A DNA stretch of 64,000 bases, taken from NCBI RefSeq assembly GCF_004151235.1, contig NZ_JUIV01000013.1:62001-126000 (forward strand), given 5' to 3'. The first letter of the stretch is position 1. Each line of letters opens with the position of its first letter. The translations under genes and the position numbers were made by a program. Positions 61,080 to 64,000 of the stretch are shown piece after piece. The notes below the pieces were generated by a model, which saw only the letters and a program-made list of their open reading frames with translations, made no database searches and was not told the DNA's origin. The stretch comes from Flavobacterium anhuiense (lineage in GTDB: Bacteria > Bacteroidota > Bacteroidia > Flavobacteriales > Flavobacteriaceae).

Positions 61080-61379
61080 TTAATTGGTGTCGCCCTCACT
61101 GTAATAATTATTTTCTTCGTCTTCTGAACCAATGTCTTCTTGATCATCGTCTAATTCAGAACCAGGAACGTCCAAATCATTTCCGATTTTATCGCTGTTT
61201 TGTTTCCATTCGTTATTGTTTTGAATGATAGTTTTATCAGTTGAAATATTTTCGGGATCTATATCTTCTAGTTTATCTTCTTGATTATAGATATCTTCAT
61301 TTGAGGGATAATTTAGATTTTCTAAATTTTTTTCTATTTCATTTTCTTTTGCTGTGTTTTTGTCTTCTGAATTTATCAT
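61080..61379 (-). CDS. small acidic conserved protein
   Basis: 99 residues, disordered and strongly acidic. The C-terminal part DVPGSELDDDQEDIGSEDEE followed by NNYYS looks like a conserved motif that I recall from other Bacteroidota small proteins, but no function is known. It has no signal peptide or membrane segment. Single gene. Confidence 0.65.
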   Translation of the reverse strand: MINSEDKNTAKENEIEKNLENLNYPSNEDIYNQEDKLEDIDPENISTDKTIIQNNNEWKQNSDKIGNDLDVPGSELDDDQEDIGSEDEENNYYSEGDTN

Positions 61380-61605
61380 AATGCAATGTATTAAAGATTA
61401 ATTAAGAGGTTTGATTGTTTTATAAAGTTATAAAATTCTGATAATTTGGGATTTATATTTTTACAGATAAAAAGTTTTATCATTTACATTTTTTAAGATT
61501 TACTTAAATTCTTGCATTTAGAATCTAAAATCAGAAATTAAGAAAACATTAGCTAAATTTCTAATTGACAAATAATCTAATTAATAAAATTTCCTGAAAT
61601 TAAAC

Positions 61606-61613
61606 TATCTTTG
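61606..61613 (+). promoter_or_regulatory. candidate -7 element of tgt
   Basis: TATCTTTG, 32 bases before the tgt start. There is no -33 TTG at 17-23 bases. Confidence 0.45.
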
Positions 61614-61645
61614 CCGTCCCGAACAGTAGGGAGAAAAACGAATTT

Positions 61646-62776
61646 ATGAAGTTTGATTTATTACAAAAGGATCCGCAGTCTAAAGCTAGAGCGGGAAGTA
61701 TTACTACAGATCACGGAGTTATAGAAACTCCTATTTTTATGCCTGTTGGAACAGTTGCTTCTGTAAAAGGAGTGCACCAGCGTGAATTGAAAGAAGAGAT
61801 TAATCCCGACATTATTCTTGGAAATACCTATCACTTATATCTGCGTCCACAGACCGAAATTTTGGAAAAAGCAGGAGGATTACACAAGTTTATGAACTGG
61901 GATCGCAATATTTTGACCGATTCTGGAGGATATCAAGTGTATTCGCTTTCGTCAAATAGAAAAATTAAAGAAGAAGGAGTAAAGTTCAAATCGCATATTG
62001 ATGGTTCTTACCACTTTTTTACGCCAGAGAATGTAATGGAAATTCAGCGTACAATTGGTGCTGATATTATTATGGCTTTTGATGAATGTACGCCTTATCC
62101 TTGCGATTACAGATATGCGCAACGTTCAATGCACATGACACATCGCTGGTTGGACCGTTGTATTAATCATTTGGATAAAGTGCCTTATAAATATGGCTAT
62201 GAACAAACATTTTTCCCGATTGTTCAAGGAAGTACTTATAAAGATCTTCGTCGTCAGTCGGCTGAATATATTGCTAATGCAGGACAGCAAGGAAATGCAA
62301 TTGGCGGACTTTCTGTAGGTGAACCTGCTGAAGAAATGTATGCCATGACAGAAGTTGTTTGCGAAATTCTTCCGGAAGATAAACCTCGTTATTTAATGGG
62401 CGTTGGAACTCCAATTAATATTTTAGAAAATATTGCATTAGGAATTGACATGTTCGACTGCGTTATGCCAACTCGTAATGCAAGAAACGGTATGTTGTTT
62501 ACAGCAAATGGAACAATCAATATCAAAAATAAAAAATGGGAAGCTGACTTTTCTCCAATCGACGAAATGGGACACACTTTTGTAGATACAGAATATACGA
62601 AAGCATATTTACGCCACTTATTTGCAGCCAATGAATATTTAGGAAAGCAAATTGCTACGATTCATAATCTTGGCTTCTATATGTGGTTGGTTCGTGAGGC
62701 TAGAAAACATATCTTAGCAGGCGATTTTAGACCATGGAAAGAAATGATGGTTAAAAATATGAGCCAAAGACTTTAA
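61646..62776 (+). CDS. tgt: queuine/preQ1 tRNA-ribosyltransferase
   Basis: 376 residues. TDSGGYQVYSLSSNRK contains Asp92, and the nucleophile is Asp271 in FDCVMPTRNARNG. It exchanges guanine for the queuine precursor at position 34 of GUN-anticodon tRNAs. The Cys-x-Cys-xx-Cys zinc site of E. coli Tgt is absent: the aligned residues are Gly309, Thr311 and Asp314, although His340 is kept. The next gene is an LptF/G permease separated by a hairpin. Confidence 0.93.
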   Translation: MKFDLLQKDPQSKARAGSITTDHGVIETPIFMPVGTVASVKGVHQRELKEEINPDIILGNTYHLYLRPQTEILEKAGGLHKFMNWDRNILTDSGGYQVYSLSSNRKIKEEGVKFKSHIDGSYHFFTPENVMEIQRTIGADIIMAFDECTPYPCDYRYAQRSMHMTHRWLDRCINHLDKVPYKYGYEQTFFPIVQGSTYKDLRRQSAEYIANAGQQGNAIGGLSVGEPAEEMYAMTEVVCEILPEDKPRYLMGVGTPINILENIALGIDMFDCVMPTRNARNGMLFTANGTINIKNKKWEADFSPIDEMGHTFVDTEYTKAYLRHLFAANEYLGKQIATIHNLGFYMWLVREARKHILAGDFRPWKEMMVKNMSQRL

Positions 62777-62787
62777 AATATATTGAT

Positions 62788-62823
62788 TTGTTTAATCGTT
62801 TATTCGGTTAAACGATTAAACAA
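62788..62823. repeat. perfect 15-bp inverted repeat between tgt and the LptF/G gene
   Basis: TTGTTTAATCGTTTA and TAAACGATTAAACAA with the loop TTCGGT. There is no T-run, so a terminator role is uncertain. Similar words occur near 8275-8297. Confidence 0.75.
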
Positions 62824-62843
62824 ATAATCGATTAAATTCTACT

Positions 62844-63932
62844 ATGTTAACAATAATAGATAAATACATCTTAAAGAGATATCTGGGGACTTTCTCAGTC
62901 ATGTTGCTTTTATTTGCGCCAATCGGAATTGTGATTGACGTTTCTGAAAAGGTAAATAAAATGCTTGAAAATAAGATTCCGTTTGGAGATATTGCTTTCT
63001 ATTATTACAATTTTACGATTTACTTTATTAATTCGCTGTTTCCGATATTTTTGTTTTTATCGGTAATCTGGTTCACATCAAAATTGGCTAATAATACAGA
63101 GATTATTGCGATTTTGAGTTCTGGAATTTCATTTACGCGTTTCTTGCGTCCTTATATTATAGGTGCAACAATTGTTTCGATTTTTGTGTTGCTTATGGGA
63201 TTTTTTATTGTTCCTGCAGCCAGTGAAGGCTACAATAATTTTAGGTATACTTATTTGAAAGGAAACGGAAAAGAGCTCATGCGTGGTGAGAATACCAATG
63301 TTTTCAGACAAATCAATGATCATGATTTTATATTTGTAAATAGCTTTAATGAAGAATCAAAAACAGCTTTCAATTTTTCTTTAGAACATTTCGAAAAAGA
63401 AAAATTGACTTATAAAATTACTGCAAGCCGTATTAAATGGGATCCAAAGAAGAAGATTTATGTTTTATACGATTATACAAAAAGAACTATAGGCGAGCTA
63501 AATGACGTGCTTGAGAAAGCTCCTGAAAAAAATGTAGCTTTTAAATTTGAATTGGCCGATTTGACCCCCGTAGTTTACATCGCAGAAACCCTTACTCTTG
63601 GTAAACTAATTGATTTTATTGAAAAAGAAAGAAAAAGAGGTTCAGGAAACATAAATACCTATTTGGTTGTTCTTTATAAAAAATATAGTATTCCGGTTTC
63701 GGCATTTATTTTAACGATTATTGCGGTTTCGGTTTCTTCTATGAAACGCCGTGGTGGAATGGGAATGAACCTTGCTATTGGAATCGCAATCGCATTTTCA
63801 TTTGTATTCTTTGACAAAATCTTTGGTACACTTGCCGAAAAATCTACATTCTCACCTTTATTAGCTGTTTGGTTTCCGAATATTGTCTTTGGAATTTTAG
63901 CGGTTTACCTATTACGTAATGCGAAACGATAA
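62844..63932 (+). CDS. LptF/LptG family permease
   Basis: 362 residues with about six membrane helices in two sets of three (about 15-110 and 270-355) around a periplasmic beta-jellyroll. It begins MLTIIDKYILKRYLGTFSVM, typical of YjgP/YjgQ. It extracts LPS with LptB at the inner membrane. LptF and LptG are hard to tell apart here. It overlaps the next gene by 14 bases. Confidence 0.88.
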   Translation: MLTIIDKYILKRYLGTFSVMLLLFAPIGIVIDVSEKVNKMLENKIPFGDIAFYYYNFTIYFINSLFPIFLFLSVIWFTSKLANNTEIIAILSSGISFTRFLRPYIIGATIVSIFVLLMGFFIVPAASEGYNNFRYTYLKGNGKELMRGENTNVFRQINDHDFIFVNSFNEESKTAFNFSLEHFEKEKLTYKITASRIKWDPKKKIYVLYDYTKRTIGELNDVLEKAPEKNVAFKFELADLTPVVYIAETLTLGKLIDFIEKERKRGSGNINTYLVVLYKKYSIPVSAFILTIIAVSVSSMKRRGGMGMNLAIGIAIAFSFVFFDKIFGTLAEKSTFSPLLAVWFPNIVFGILAVYLLRNAKR

Positions 63933-64000
63933 TTTAAAAAGCTATCTAAATCTTCACTTAATTGTTTTTATTTGGGGTTTTACGGCCATTTTGGGTGCTT
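63919..64000 (+). CDS. EamA/DMT-type transporter, 5' part only
   Basis: An ATG at 63919 overlaps the end of the permease gene. The first 27 residues run into the window edge and include LIVFIWGFTAILGA, the first helix pattern of the drug/metabolite transporter family. Tentative because only the start is visible. Confidence 0.6.
   Translation, partial: MRNDNLKSYLNLHLIVFIWGFTAILGA

Overview
The window is an AT-rich stretch of chromosome from a member of the Bacteroidota, most likely a Flavobacterium. The evidence is the TAnnTTTG type -7 promoter element ahead of several genes, the family-typical proteins (DUF4199, DUF4252, PepSY-like, CWC/DUF5522, MepB), a zeaxanthin-type carotenoid cluster and a two-gene transketolase. 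Nothing looks like a prophage, insertion sequence, CRISPR array or recent island. It is dense, ordinary chromosome with short intergenic repeats.

Layout. 1-7.5 kb: an MsbA-like ABC exporter, a phosphosugar mutase, a family 2 glycosyltransferase with a DUF4199 protein, ribosomal protein L31 type B and a GlmU-like nucleotidyltransferase. 7.6-18.2 kb: a PepSY-like secreted protein, an ABC-F ATPase, an outer-membrane porin with a DASS anion permease, small enzymes, ribosomal protein L34 and a short-form CarB. 18.5-22.8 kb: YiaA, an ECF sigma/anti-sigma pair with two DUF4252 proteins, and an S41 peptidase lipoprotein.

22.9-33.5 kb is a cobalamin island. A cobalamin riboswitch leads a BtuB-like TonB receptor and a BtuG-like propeller lipoprotein. 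Upstream of it lie cobC, cobS, a BluB-CobT fusion and cobU on the same strand, and a divergent btuF-btuC-btuD importer. 33.7-36.4 kb holds RNA-modification genes and an SDR. 36.6-40.8 kb holds a second ECF sigma factor, overlapped by a 580-residue protein that has an anti-sigma-like N-terminus, one membrane helix and a C-terminal outer-membrane barrel. 41-47.5 kb: rmuC, a thioesterase, YceI, an epimerase, and a TetR-type regulator coupled to an ABC1 kinase.

47.8-53.8 kb is a light-response and carotenoid block: photolyase, an SRPBCC protein, crtZ, crtB, crtI and, directly upstream, a MerR-family regulator. The regulator carries the Wx9EH and ExHxxG signatures of the B12-dependent photoreceptor CarH. 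With the cobalamin island 20 kb away this suggests B12-based light control of pigment synthesis, the most interesting story in the window. 54.6-55.2 kb has three identical tRNA-Lys genes and one tRNA-Leu, with a duplicated tRNA-plus-terminator unit. 55.3-64 kb holds aroK, a phosphoribosyltransferase, an S4 RNA-binding protein, an FKBP-like lipoprotein, split transketolase genes with a secreted protein between them, tgt lacking its zinc cysteines, an LptF/G permease and the start of an EamA-type transporter.

Family assignments are from recognition of motifs in the translated sequence; no database search was run.
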